Assembly (NCBI RefSeq): GCF_014697615.1
Contig: NZ_JACJSD010000025.1
Location: 1-64,000, forward strand
DNA length: 64,000 bases
Reading direction: 5' to 3'
Source: Nostoc sp. FACHB-280
GTDB lineage: Bacteria; Cyanobacteriota; Cyanobacteriia; Cyanobacteriales; Nostocaceae
A program made the position numbers and the translations under genes. The notes under the pieces were generated by a model. It had not been told where the DNA came from and ran no database searches. It worked only from the letters and a program-made list of their open reading frames with translations. Positions 26,733 to 35,956 of the stretch are shown here, in pieces; the stretch's first letter is position 1; each line of letters starts with the position of its first letter.

Positions 26733-27548
26733 ATGGCGAGAGCAATTGAGCGAATTGACCGGGATTTGGCGATGCTGGAAGAAGCGATACGTGCGATCGC
26801 GGCAGAACTCCAAAGTGCTTATACTGTTTATCTCACCCTTTTAGGTGAAGCTGTGCGGAAGCAGTTGATTCTGGCAAGTTACCATCTGTGTACTCAGGGA
26901 TATCCCGAAAACTTTTTAAACTTGTCGCTGAATCAACGGCAGAAATTGCAACAAGCCATCCGCAAACGCGGAAAACAGTTATCTGAAGAATTAATCACCT
27001 ATATGAATGGTGAAATAGTGACAGAAGATGAAAATGAGGGCAACGAGGCAGAAGAATATCTGGTGACTGAAAACCCAAAACTCAATCCTCCTAATTCTTC
27101 TAACCCTGTAGAAATAGCCAAATGGCAAAATCACTTGGAAGAGCTAACACAACAGGCGCTCAAAAAAGTTTCTCATGATACAAATGTGTTGTTGCAACAA
27201 GCTGATATTCTGCCCAAAAAAGTCCCAGAACCAATTTTAGAAGCCGCCGCCGCAGCCTCAGAAGCAGCCGCCGAAGTTATGCCAGGGCCGCCAAATCTCC
27301 TCAACTTGGTCATTGAAATTGACAACGAGCAAGATGAAGACGAATCGAGTTTGACACAGATTATGACAATTAATTTGCGGCTAGGAGAAATTGAATTTGC
27401 CGACGCGACCCTAGCATCTAGCCGCAAACAAATTCGGAATATCTTAGTACAACTCCAAAAACTCGGACGAGAATATCAAAAAAAGCAACGGGAACGTTCC
27501 ATTGCAGAAGCCGAAGCAGCTTGGCGCTCAAGTTGGCATGAAGATTAG
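26733..27548 (+). CDS. Coiled-coil-rich hypothetical protein between tsf and recG
   Basis: 271 residues from ATG 26733. The helical N-terminal region is MARAIERIDRDLAMLEEAIR, then a globular stretch LGEAVRKQLILASYHLCTQGYPENFLNLSLNQRQKLQQAIR. An acidic linker (about 95-125), an Ala/Glu-rich segment (EAAAAASEAAAEV) and a C-terminal part LNLVIEIDNEQ...MTINLRLGEIEFADATLASSRKQIRNI, ending in a basic-acidic coiled coil, make up the rest. No signal peptide. I recognise no named domain. It sits upstream of recG on the same strand, separated by heptamer repeats. Confidence 0.75.
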   Translation: MARAIERIDRDLAMLEEAIRAIAAELQSAYTVYLTLLGEAVRKQLILASYHLCTQGYPENFLNLSLNQRQKLQQAIRKRGKQLSEELITYMNGEIVTEDENEGNEAEEYLVTENPKLNPPNSSNPVEIAKWQNHLEELTQQALKKVSHDTNVLLQQADILPKKVPEPILEAAAAASEAAAEVMPGPPNLLNLVIEIDNEQDEDESSLTQIMTINLRLGEIEFADATLASSRKQIRNILVQLQKLGREYQKKQRERSIAEAEAAWRSSWHED

Positions 27549-27677
27549 TTATTTGTCATTTGTTCTTTGTCATTTGTCCTTTGTATAAATATTAATGACC
27601 AATGACTAATGACTAATGACCAATGACCAATGACCAATGACTAATGACCAATGACAAATAACCAATGACTAATGACA
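27546..27677. repeat. STRR heptamer array running into the recG start
   Basis: Twelve consecutive AATGACY-type heptamers run from 27594 to 27677 (AATGACC, AATGACT, one AATAACC). They are preceded at 27546-27584 by units of the opposite sense (ATTTGTC), so the flanks could pair. The recG start codon at 27665 is the ATG of the eleventh unit, so the array provides both the leader and the first three codons (MTN). Confidence 0.85.
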
Positions 27678-30139
27678 CACCAGATTGGATACGCTTACAT
27701 AAAGCCTTGGCTGTAGAAGCAGAACATAGCTTTACAGACTTGATGGGCAGACAATACCGCTTTAGTGAATTTCTCAGTTTGACTTTTGGGAAATTTCCGG
27801 CGGCTTTGCCTGCTGTTGAGCGTCGCCGTTGGCAAGAATTAGCCACAAAATTTGCCGACTATCCTAATTTGGCAGTCAAAGACAGACAAAACTTAATTGC
27901 TACAACTCGCAGGTATCTTGACCAACTGCAAAAACAACTAGAAGACCCAGAGGAATTAGAGAAGCAGGGAAGAAACTATAAAGCGAAAATTCCCAATTCT
28001 ACGCCTGTGGTAAATGAAGTCAGTCGCAGACTAGCGCCCAGAATTGACCAAAAACTCAGCGACTTGCCAGAAATAGGTATTCGCAAAGCCGACAAATTAG
28101 CGGCTTTGCGTTTGTACACGGTGAGAGATTTGCTGTTTTACTATCCCCGTGACCATATTGACTATGCGCGTCAAGTCAATATCCGCGAGTTACAGGCGGG
28201 TGAGACAGTCACTATTGTGGCTAGTGTGAAGCGTTGTAATTGTTTCACTAGCCCGAAAAATCAAAAATTATCAATTTTAGAACTGGTACTAAAAGATAAT
28301 AGCGGACAAATTAAAGTCGGTCGCTTTTCGGCAGGGGCGCGGTTTACCAGTCGTGGTTGGCAAGAAAGTATGAAACGCCGTTACCCAGTTGGTAGTGTGG
28401 TGGCGGCTTGTGGGTTAGTAAAAGAAAGTAAATACGGCTTGACGTTGGATAACCCAGAGCTAGAAGTTTTGGCACATCCAGGAGACACCATTGAGTCGTT
28501 GACTATTGGGCGGGTAGTGCCAATTTATGCCCTGACCGAAGGGATAATGGCGAATATGATGCGCCAAGCCGTGATTGCAGCTTTACCTGCTGCGGCTGTT
28601 CTCAAAGACCCTTTGCCCAAAGGTTTGCGAGAAAAGTATAATTTGATGGAATTGAAAGATGCGATCGCTAATATTCACTTTCCCTCTGATAGCGATACTT
28701 TACAAGCTGCTCGTCGTCGTCTGGTCTTTGATGAGTTTTTCTATCTACAACTCGGCTTACTCCAACGTCAGCAACAAGCCAAAGCCATTCAAACCAGTGC
28801 CGTACTTGCGCCTAAAGGGCAATTAATTGAAAAATTTTATAAAATCTTACCTTTTCAACTGACTGGCGCACAGCAACGAGTCCTGAATGATATTTTGAAT
28901 GATTTGCAAAAAACCACACCTATGAATCGTTTGGTACAAGGCGATGTTGGTTCTGGTAAAACCGTTGTGGCGGTGGTAGCAATTTTAGCGGCAATTCAAT
29001 CTGGCTACCAAGCGGCTTTGATGGCTCCGACAGAAGTTTTGGCAGAACAGCATTATCGTAAGTTAGTTAGCTGGTTTAATTTATTACATTTGCCTGTGGA
29101 ATTGCTCACAGGTTCCACCAAAACTGCCAAACGCCGAGAAATTCATTCATTGTTAGCCACAGGGCAATTACCCTTGTTAGTGGGAACTCACGCCTTAATT
29201 CAAGACCCGGTAAACTTTCACCGCTTGGGTTTGGTAGTCATTGATGAACAACATCGGTTTGGGGTCAAACAACGGGCGTTACTACAACAAAAAGGCGAAC
29301 AACCCCATGTCTTAACAATGACTGCGACTCCCATTCCCCGGACATTAGCACTAACAATTCACGGAGATTTGGATGTTAGCCAAATTGATGAATTACCACC
29401 AGGACGGCAGAAAATTCAAACTACAGCCTTGACCAGCCAGCAGCGTAGCCATGCTTACGACCTCATCCGCCGGGAAGTTGCCCAAGGTAGACAAACTTAT
29501 GTGGTATTGCCTTTAGTGGAAGAATCTGAGAAATTAGACTTGCGATCGGCAGTAGATGAGCATCAAAAGTTACAAGAAACCGTCTTTCCCGAATTTCAAG
29601 TCGGTTTACTTCACGGGCGGATGAGTTCCGCCGAGAAAGACGAAGCCATTACCAACTTTCGAGATAACAAAACGCAAATTTTAGTATCTACCACAGTAGT
29701 AGAAGTTGGGGTAGACGTACCGAATGCTACTGTGATGCTCATTGAAAATGCAGAGCGATTTGGCTTATCTCAACTGCACCAACTACGGGGGCGTGTTGGT
29801 CGGGGTGCGGCGCAGTCTTATTGTTTGTTGATGAGTAGTTCTAGAAGCCCTGATGCTCAACAACGGTTGAAAGTATTGGAACAATCTCAGGATGGGTTCT
29901 TCATTTCCGAAATGGATATGCGCTTTCGTGGCCCTGGTGAAGTATTGGGAACTCGCCAATCGGGTGTGCCAGATTTTACCCTAGCGAGTTTAGTTGAAGA
30001 TGAAGAAGTATTAATCTTAGCGCGGCAAGCAGCAGAGAAAGTTATCGAGATTGATGTTACCTTAGAACGCTGGTATTTGATGAAAGAAGAGTTGAAATAT
30101 CGGTATGACAGGTTAATGGGAGGCGCTATCTTAACTTAA
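27665..30139 (+). CDS. recG: ATP-dependent DNA helicase RecG
   Basis: An 824-residue branch-migration helicase acting on stalled forks and Holliday junctions. A cyanobacterial N-terminal extension (about 1-150) precedes the wedge/OB domain (about 155-300, RDLLFYYPRDHIDYARQVNIREL). The helicase core has Walker A GDVGSGKT, the DEQH box (VVIDEQHRFGVKQR), TATPIPRTLALT (motif III) and the C-terminal motifs LLHGRMSSAEKDEAI, VSTTVVEVGVDVPNA and QLRGRVGRG. The TRG-type tail with FRGPGEVLGTRQSG is present. The start lies inside an STRR array and no ribosome site is seen. Confidence 0.96.
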   Translation: MTNDTPDWIRLHKALAVEAEHSFTDLMGRQYRFSEFLSLTFGKFPAALPAVERRRWQELATKFADYPNLAVKDRQNLIATTRRYLDQLQKQLEDPEELEKQGRNYKAKIPNSTPVVNEVSRRLAPRIDQKLSDLPEIGIRKADKLAALRLYTVRDLLFYYPRDHIDYARQVNIRELQAGETVTIVASVKRCNCFTSPKNQKLSILELVLKDNSGQIKVGRFSAGARFTSRGWQESMKRRYPVGSVVAACGLVKESKYGLTLDNPELEVLAHPGDTIESLTIGRVVPIYALTEGIMANMMRQAVIAALPAAAVLKDPLPKGLREKYNLMELKDAIANIHFPSDSDTLQAARRRLVFDEFFYLQLGLLQRQQQAKAIQTSAVLAPKGQLIEKFYKILPFQLTGAQQRVLNDILNDLQKTTPMNRLVQGDVGSGKTVVAVVAILAAIQSGYQAALMAPTEVLAEQHYRKLVSWFNLLHLPVELLTGSTKTAKRREIHSLLATGQLPLLVGTHALIQDPVNFHRLGLVVIDEQHRFGVKQRALLQQKGEQPHVLTMTATPIPRTLALTIHGDLDVSQIDELPPGRQKIQTTALTSQQRSHAYDLIRREVAQGRQTYVVLPLVEESEKLDLRSAVDEHQKLQETVFPEFQVGLLHGRMSSAEKDEAITNFRDNKTQILVSTTVVEVGVDVPNATVMLIENAERFGLSQLHQLRGRVGRGAAQSYCLLMSSSRSPDAQQRLKVLEQSQDGFFISEMDMRFRGPGEVLGTRQSGVPDFTLASLVEDEEVLILARQAAEKVIEIDVTLERWYLMKEELKYRYDRLMGGAILT

Positions 30140-30365
30140 CTACCCACCCCTACACCCCAACATCCGCGCATACTTTGTTGGGTTACGCTATCGCTCCATC
30201 CAACCTACTTTTCTGCTTAACTTTCTCCCCTGCTCCCTGACCCTTTGCAGCCCTGATGATAAGTCTTTTACCAATACGACATAACTGGCCATAAGACCAA
30301 AAAAGATACTAAAAGAAGTGGGCTTTCTGGGGGAAATTCTGTAAAATCAAAATTTAAATAACAAA

Positions 30366-30881
30366 ATGGCAAATTTTATGATACGTTGGCTAAGTTTACT
30401 GCCAATCATGCTCAGTCTGTTTCTTATGGGATGTTCTACGCAAACAACAGCCAAGACTCCCATTGCAGTGCAGCAAACTGGTCAAACACTACCAATTTCA
30501 GCTAAAGCAGTTGTTCCCAACGGTACAACTATTGAGTTAGAAGTGGCGGTGACTCCAGAACAGCAAGCAAAAGGTTTGATGAATAGACCTGCGTTGCCAG
30601 ATAATCGCGGGATGTTATTTAAGTTTCCATCTGCACAGCCTGTGCAGTTTTGGATGAAAAATGTACCTGTGCCACTGGATATGGTCTTTTTACAAAATGG
30701 CGTAATCAAATATATTCAGGCTTCTGCACCACCTTGTGCTAGTGAGCCTTGTGCCACTTACGGGCCAAACGTACCTGTTGATACTGTAATAGAATTACGT
30801 GCAGGGCGAGCCAAAGAATTAAAACTCAAAATAGGAGATAATGTCAAAATTAAGTTTTTAAATCACAGTAGCTTACGGTAA
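30366..30881 (+). CDS. DUF192 lipoprotein
   Basis: A 171-residue protein. The signal peptide ends in the lipobox LMGC (C23), followed by a Thr/Pro linker and a DUF192 domain: ELEVAVTPEQQAKGLMNRPALPDNRGMLFKF, the FWMKNVPVPLDMVFL core and YGPNVPVDTVIELRAG. DUF192 is a small beta-barrel fold of unknown function, usually exported. ATG at 30378 (MIRWLS) is an alternative start giving a more usual signal peptide. Monocistronic; no terminator was seen. Confidence 0.88.
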   Translation: MANFMIRWLSLLPIMLSLFLMGCSTQTTAKTPIAVQQTGQTLPISAKAVVPNGTTIELEVAVTPEQQAKGLMNRPALPDNRGMLFKFPSAQPVQFWMKNVPVPLDMVFLQNGVIKYIQASAPPCASEPCATYGPNVPVDTVIELRAGRAKELKLKIGDNVKIKFLNHSSLR

Positions 30882-31406
30882 TAAGACTTAAAAACCTTGG
30901 TGTAATTAGCCATAGCAACATTTCATCAATAATTTTTCTGTAAAAAAACTGTTAAGTAGATGTGAACTCGCAAATTATTTTTCAAGCATCTAATATGATG
31001 ACAAAAATAGTAAAAAAAACTACTTAAGAGGTAAAATAACAATCTTAAGGTTTCATAGTAAAAAATCTTCCTTTTGGCGTAAGTGTAAACAGTCTGGCAT
31101 AAGGGAGCATAGGCTATGGAATGTTTGTTACTCAATGTGTAATTAAATAGAACACTCAGGCAAATTCAGCATGACACTTATTTAACTTGCCGAAGATGCT
31201 ACTAAAAAACTGAGCAACCCGATGATTGAAAGCCAGGAATTTCCTAGTTTTTTAGGGAAATTGTTCTATTTGCGGATTATATAAGCAATATTTTCGGATC
31301 TTAATCCGGTAATTGCACAGTCTCAACTGAAGTAGTAGCTGCGGACAAAAGAGGAATGGTGAATTGATTTATGAGCGTACACACTAGACAAGGAGGTGAG
31401 TTACAA
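30882..31406. other. Long leader/intergenic region before the DUF2949 gene
   Basis: About 525 bases. It contains a hairpin AATTTCC...GGAAATT at about 31238-31262, a small CGGAT-CTTA-ATCCG hairpin near 31296-31309 and a strong AGGAGGTGAG ribosome site at 31391-31400. No gene is called. The two hairpins and the distance to the start suggest a structured 5' untranslated region, which is inference. Confidence 0.45.
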
Positions 31407-31598
31407 ATGTCACCATCAACATATTCAAGGCTGATTCATTTTTTACAGGAAGATTTGTCAATTTCGGCAGCATCTTTGGCAGTAGCTTTACGGCATCGGG
31501 AACAAGACCCAGGGCCTTTACCGATGATTCTTTGGCAGTATGGGTTGATTACGATGGAACAGTTAGAACAAATTTACGATTGGTTAGAAACTGTTTAA
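31407..31598 (+). CDS. DUF2949 family protein
   Basis: 63 residues from ATG 31407, which lies six bases after a near-perfect AGGAGGTGAG. The in-frame ATG at 31371 lacks such a site and would translate through the Shine-Dalgarno itself. The sequence STYSRLIHFLQEDLSISAASLAVALRH, then QDPGPLPMILWQYGLITMEQLEQIYDWLE, is characteristic of this small cyanobacterial family. It is soluble, mostly helical and of unknown function. It converges on the aminotransferase gene, with a terminator hairpin between them. Confidence 0.88.
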   Translation: MSPSTYSRLIHFLQEDLSISAASLAVALRHREQDPGPLPMILWQYGLITMEQLEQIYDWLETV

Positions 31599-31713
31599 GT
31601 ATGAAAACTCTTGCAGGAGAAAATCAGGTATGTCACATCCAAACGGCCTTTTTCCAAGGCTGATATACAGGAAAACTGACTTTTACCAAGCCTATTTATG
31701 TAAGTCCAGGTTG

Positions 31714-31752
31714 AAAGAGCGAGTGAAAGATGGTAATTCTACTCGCTCTTTT
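31714..31752. terminator. Bidirectional terminator hairpin
   Basis: AAAGAGCGAGT (31714-31724) and ACTCGCTCTTT (31741-31751) are perfect 11-base arms with A and T tracts outside. They lie between the converging DUF2949 and aminotransferase genes and can serve both strands. Confidence 0.85.
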
Positions 31753-31779
31753 AATTTATAGACCAATCACCACTGATTA

Positions 31780-32931
31780 TTAACCATTTAATACTTTAGC
31801 TGCTGCCGCTACACCAGCACCCGGAGTAAAGTTTTCATAACCGAGTTCTAGCAGTACAACTTCTAGGGATGCTATGCAGCTAAGGATATCGCGATCGCTC
31901 ACAAAACCCAAGTGACCAATGCGGAAAATTTTATTTTTCAAATGGTCTTGACCACCAGCTAAGGCAATATCAAAGCGTTTTTTCATCAACGAGCGAATTT
32001 TATCCGCTTCAATAGTTGGTGGTGCTACGGCGGTAATGGCTGGACTAGCACAGCTATCATCTGCAAATAAGGGCAAGTTTAAACCTTTAATAGCAGCGCG
32101 TGTCGCATTCTTTTGGCGTTCATGTCTGCCAAAAATAGATTCTAAACCTTCTTCTTTCATCATTCCCAAGGTGGTATGCAGTGCCACAATTAGATTAACT
32201 GGGGGAGTGAAAGGAGTGGTATTTTTAGCAGTGGATTTCTTATATTTGCCTAAATCTAGGTAATATTTGGGCAATTTAGCTGTTTTGTAAGCTTCCCAAG
32301 CTTTGGCGCTGACAGACACAAAACCCAAGCCAGGGGGAATCATATAACCTTTTTGAGAACCGGAAGCGACGACATCTAATCCCCAAGCATCCACAGGTAA
32401 ATTAAATGCGCCCAAACTGGTGACAGCATCCACAATAATTAAAGCTTCACCATGTTCTTTAACGTGGCGGTTGATGGTTTCTAAATCATTGAGAACGCCT
32501 GTGGAGGTTTCGCTGTGGGTGACAATAACAGCTTTAATTTCTTTGGCTGTGTCGGCTTGTAGTTTTGCAGCAAACTGCGCTGGGTCTAAAGGTTGACCCC
32601 ATTCGGCGGTAATGGTTTCGACATTTAACCCGTAGGCTTGGCCGACTTCTGCCCAGCGTTCACCAAATTTACCATTACTACCAACTAAAATGCGATCGCC
32701 AGGGGATAGAAAATTAATGATCCCAGCTTCTACCGCACCTGTACCGCTAACATTCAACATCAGCACATCGCTTTCAGTTTGGTGCAGCCATTTCAGGTTA
32801 GCCGTCACATCTGCCAAAATGTTACTAAACTCATTGGTGCGGTGTCCGATGGGATGTTTAGCTAAAGCAAGTAAAGCAGCTTCTGGCACTGGTGTTGGGC
32901 CAGGAATCATCAACATCAGCTTATCTTCCAT
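31780..32931 (-). CDS. Class V PLP aminotransferase (alanine/serine-glyoxylate type)
   Basis: 383 residues. The PLP Lys is K194 in SGSQKGYM, D168 (IIVDAVTSLG) contacts the pyridine nitrogen, and the N-terminal MIPGPTPVP and VSGTGAVEAG segments bind substrate and phosphate. The C-terminal domain has FRIGHLGFVSDRDIL. The family includes serine-glyoxylate, alanine-glyoxylate and aspartate-glyoxylate-type enzymes of photorespiratory glyoxylate handling. Cyanobacterial members were long labelled a 42-kDa soluble hydrogenase subunit, which the PLP motifs contradict. The exact amino donor cannot be read here. No operon partner. Confidence 0.9.
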   Translation of the reverse strand: MEDKLMLMIPGPTPVPEAALLALAKHPIGHRTNEFSNILADVTANLKWLHQTESDVLMLNVSGTGAVEAGIINFLSPGDRILVGSNGKFGERWAEVGQAYGLNVETITAEWGQPLDPAQFAAKLQADTAKEIKAVIVTHSETSTGVLNDLETINRHVKEHGEALIIVDAVTSLGAFNLPVDAWGLDVVASGSQKGYMIPPGLGFVSVSAKAWEAYKTAKLPKYYLDLGKYKKSTAKNTTPFTPPVNLIVALHTTLGMMKEEGLESIFGRHERQKNATRAAIKGLNLPLFADDSCASPAITAVAPPTIEADKIRSLMKKRFDIALAGGQDHLKNKIFRIGHLGFVSDRDILSCIASLEVVLLELGYENFTPGAGVAAAAKVLNG

Positions 32932-33388
32932 GTCTTTGTCCTAATAGTCAAATAACAGTTAAAAGTTTAGGGGATGGTTAATTCTGGAGCAAAATCGACA
33001 CATATTTATTTGCGGGTTGCACCAGTATTTTCTGTATTCTCCAAATCCATAAAATTATTGGTCAGCTTGACCTTCGATAACCTAAAACTCTGCTTGTAAG
33101 CAATCTCACCAAACGCATCAATACCCACGTCTGAGAGTCTGGTAGGGGCGTATCTGTAGCTAACGTGAAGGAGACATCTAAGTTTGTTACCCAGTGAATT
33201 GAAGTTTAATAGCGGCGATTATCTAGAATCTCACAAATTGGGTACAGGTACAATGACTTATCAAATTTTGTAGTCTCTAGTTTGACATAAATAAAGAGCG
33301 ATGGGCGATCGCTCTTTATTAGCATTTATTTACATTAAAGTGTATATATACTTGGATTGATATATACACAAACGTAGAGATTGCTTGG
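32932..33388. other. Intergenic 457 bases with a dispersed repeat and a terminator
   Basis: Holds the promoter side of the aminotransferase gene, a GGGGCGTATCTGTAGCTAACG-type dispersed motif (near 33146-33175) and the PEP-CTERM gene terminator (33290-33320). No gene is seen. Confidence 0.5.
33290..33320 (-). terminator. Terminator after the PEP-CTERM gene
   Basis: Perfect 13-base arms AATAAAGAGCGAT (33290-33302) and ATCGCTCTTTATT (33308-33320) with a five-base loop. They lie about 70 bases past the stop of the minus-strand PEP-CTERM gene. Confidence 0.8.
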
Positions 33389-34063
33389 TCACACATCCGA
33401 GTTCGCTTTTTCTTGTTGCTTTTTCTTATAGCGTAAAACCACACCAAAAGCCCCTGCTGCTAATGAACCGACAATAGTCACAGGTTCAGGAACAGGCTCA
33501 TCACCACCAGAACGACGAACAATGAGATTTGATCCCAAAGACCGATCGAATGTATTTACTACCCCAAATCCTATAGTGTAAGTGCCGCCTGTGGTGAATG
33601 TGTAAGCAGTTCGAGACGCAGTTTGTCCAAAATTACCTACCTGAAGTACATCAGCCAGTCTATTCAGAGAAGTACCAACAGAGAAGAAAGAAAAATCGTT
33701 GTAAGGTAAATAGTCACCAGCTTGGAAATGCCAATCAAATGTCAAAACATCTCCAGCTTGGACTGTCAGCGTGTTTTTAATGGCAGAACCATCAGTGACA
33801 TTTTGACCATTAAAAGCATCTAAAGTTCCCTTAGTTAGTCCCAAGAATGCCTCTAGAGCAGCGTCAGAAACGCCATTACTAGACATACCATCACCAGTAA
33901 ACAGAGCAGCTTGCTCATTACTCAAGTTAACATTTCCAGTACTCTGCCATCCCGTAAAATCTGAAATATTGATCACTGCGGCGTGAGATGGACTAGCAGC
34001 AAAAACAAGAGTGGCTCCTGCACTAGCCACTAGTAAAGTATTCGTCAAACCAAGATTCTTCAT
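33389..34063 (-). CDS. PEP-CTERM exported protein
   Basis: 224 residues from the ATG at 34063. An in-frame start at 34153 would place 30 residues before the signal peptide and is not favoured. The N-terminal signal is MKNLGLTNTLLVASAGATLVF with a likely cleavage after SHA-A. A beta-rich secreted domain with no Cys follows (TFDWHFQAGDYLPYNDFSFF, TGGTYTIGFGVVNTFD). The C-terminal sorting signal is PVPEPVTIVGS, a hydrophobic helix and a basic tail RYKKKQQEK. PEP-CTERM signals are read by exosortase systems and often mark extracellular-matrix proteins. The exosortase is not in this window. Confidence 0.9.
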   Translation of the reverse strand: MKNLGLTNTLLVASAGATLVFAASPSHAAVINISDFTGWQSTGNVNLSNEQAALFTGDGMSSNGVSDAALEAFLGLTKGTLDAFNGQNVTDGSAIKNTLTVQAGDVLTFDWHFQAGDYLPYNDFSFFSVGTSLNRLADVLQVGNFGQTASRTAYTFTTGGTYTIGFGVVNTFDRSLGSNLIVRRSGGDEPVPEPVTIVGSLAAGAFGVVLRYKKKQQEKANSDV

Positions 34064-34472
34064 TTTATTGGCTCTTGTGAAGATTACAAAGTTGAACAAA
34101 AAGCACAGTATAAAAAAATTACGGAACAGATTATCATTAACCTGCCGTTGCAATCAAAAATAAAAAGATGACTGAAGCTAAGTCCTGCTATTGATGCTGA
34201 TAAAGAATACTTTTATCTGAAAAACCATCCCAAGCAAGTGTTTTTACTTAAGCTTCATAAAATTTTTATGTCTAAAACCATAATTTATGTCTTTAGATAA
34301 GCTGGTATCAGCCATCATAAATTAGGGCAAGAACTAAAAATCAAATATTTCGTAAAAGTCTCAAATTCACCACTGGTAAATACAACATTCAATCATCGCC
34401 TTTTGTGGTGATCACAATGAGCGACTTCACAAATCATGACTTTCTATAAAATTTGTGTAAATCTGCTCTGTT
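34064..34472. other. Intergenic 400 bases, no gene seen
   Basis: Lies upstream of the PEP-CTERM gene and downstream of the sugar-binding lipoprotein gene. It is AT-rich, with no supported frame, hairpin or repeat, and presumably contains the PEP-CTERM promoter. Confidence 0.4.
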
Positions 34473-35765
34473 TCATTTTCCCCAAATCAGTTCTAAACGT
34501 TCTTGAGCTTGCTTAAGTGTAACTTGAGGAGAATCACCTAGCAAAGTCGCCTCAATGGCTCGACCAAGACTGTCAGATATACGACTATATCCGGCTAAAG
34601 TAGGCCGAGAGCGAGCTACAGACATTTGATCTAAAAAAACTTTTATCCAAGGTTTTTGCTTTATATATTGCTGATAAGCCTCGCTTTGAGCAGATTTGAG
34701 ATTAACTGGCAAAAAACCTGTACCAATAGACCATTCTGTTTGAAATTCTTCAGTCAAAACATATTCTAAAAACTTTAGTGCTGCTTTCTCTTTTTTTGGC
34801 GTAGTTTTCATCACATAAAAGTTACCCGTACCTGTGACAGTTGCAGGTTCAACATCTCTAGGTATGGGAAATACTTGATAGTCTATCTGAGACTTGGTGA
34901 TATAAGTCCAAGGCCCAGTAATTTGCATAGCTACACGTCCTTGAAGAAAAGCATCTTCTTCATAGCCGCGTTCTGGTGGTGAAAGAGTTGCAGAACCATC
35001 TTTTAATAAGTCTTGCCAAAACTGAAGCGCGTGAATTGCTTGCGGGTTATTTAAATTTGGGACACCATTGCGGACAATTTCACCGCCTGCACTCGATAAA
35101 AAGGGAAACCAGCTAAAAACCGTCCATTCTCCTTTACCCATAGGTAGTAACATTCCATATTGTTCTGGTTTGTTGTCACCATTGCGGTCTACAGTCAATT
35201 TTTTGGCAGCTTCTCGCAATTCTTGCCAAGTTTTGGGTGTGTTTGTAATACCCGCAGCTTTAAAGAGTGTGGGACGGTAAAAAATGCCGATATTACTCGT
35301 AGACAATGGTACTGACCATAAATGACCATCTAACTTTAATTCGTCTAAGAGGTTAGGGGTAATATCTGACTTGAGAGGCAAATTGTCTAGCCAATCTTCT
35401 AACGGTCGAATGGCGTTGAGTTCAATCAACTGGCCTGTAATTTGTGGGGAAAAGGTCAGAATATCTGGAGGTACTTTACCGACAAATGCTGTTAAAATTT
35501 TTGGCATTTGTTGATCAAGTTGACCAGCATAAATAGATTCTACCTGGACATCAGAATGAGTTTGATTGAATTTATCTACTAGTTTTTGAAATACATCACG
35601 ATTTACAGGTGGATTAATTCCATGCCATAGGGTTATGCGAGTAACTTGATCATTTTGCGGGACGTTTGCCTGACAACTCGATAACAAGATGAGGCTGAAA
35701 CATAAAATCGTCAGCAAAATAACAACTTGCCTAATAGACCTAAAAAACTTGTAAGTAATTTTCAT
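34473..35765 (-). CDS. Sugar-type ABC transporter substrate-binding lipoprotein
   Basis: 430 residues from ATG 35765, chosen because MKITYKFFRSIRQ and the following hydrophobic stretch form a standard lipoprotein signal with lipobox LLSSC (C31). ATG 35792 is also possible. The mature part is a family 1 extracellular solute-binding protein: ITLWHGINPPVNRDVFQKLVDKFNQTHSDVQVE, KVPPDILTFSPQI, TPKTWQELREAAKKL, VAMQITGPW and a C-terminal ARSRPTLAGYSRISDSLGRAIEATLLG. Such proteins deliver sugars or glycerol phosphate to MalF/MalG-type permeases. No permease or ATPase gene is nearby, so its partners are encoded elsewhere. Confidence 0.88.
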   Translation of the reverse strand: MKITYKFFRSIRQVVILLTILCFSLILLSSCQANVPQNDQVTRITLWHGINPPVNRDVFQKLVDKFNQTHSDVQVESIYAGQLDQQMPKILTAFVGKVPPDILTFSPQITGQLIELNAIRPLEDWLDNLPLKSDITPNLLDELKLDGHLWSVPLSTSNIGIFYRPTLFKAAGITNTPKTWQELREAAKKLTVDRNGDNKPEQYGMLLPMGKGEWTVFSWFPFLSSAGGEIVRNGVPNLNNPQAIHALQFWQDLLKDGSATLSPPERGYEEDAFLQGRVAMQITGPWTYITKSQIDYQVFPIPRDVEPATVTGTGNFYVMKTTPKKEKAALKFLEYVLTEEFQTEWSIGTGFLPVNLKSAQSEAYQQYIKQKPWIKVFLDQMSVARSRPTLAGYSRISDSLGRAIEATLLGDSPQVTLKQAQERLELIWGK

Positions 35766-35956
35766 AATAGGAGAAAAAATAGTCAGCTTCATATAGAAAA
35801 AATAATGTAACCTTATTTTTAGGAGATAATAGGTTGACAAGATTGGGCAAAAAATTTCACAGTTTTGTGGAAAAATAAATGCAGTGTGAACTTGGTGAAT
35901 TGAGTCGCACAAATTCCCAAGTTCTGAGGTGTTTTATGATTACATAATGTTAGTAC

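Noticed and set aside
27546-27677. Possible CRISPR array before recG
   Set aside because: The units are 7 bases with no spacers, so this is an STRR heptamer array, not a CRISPR.
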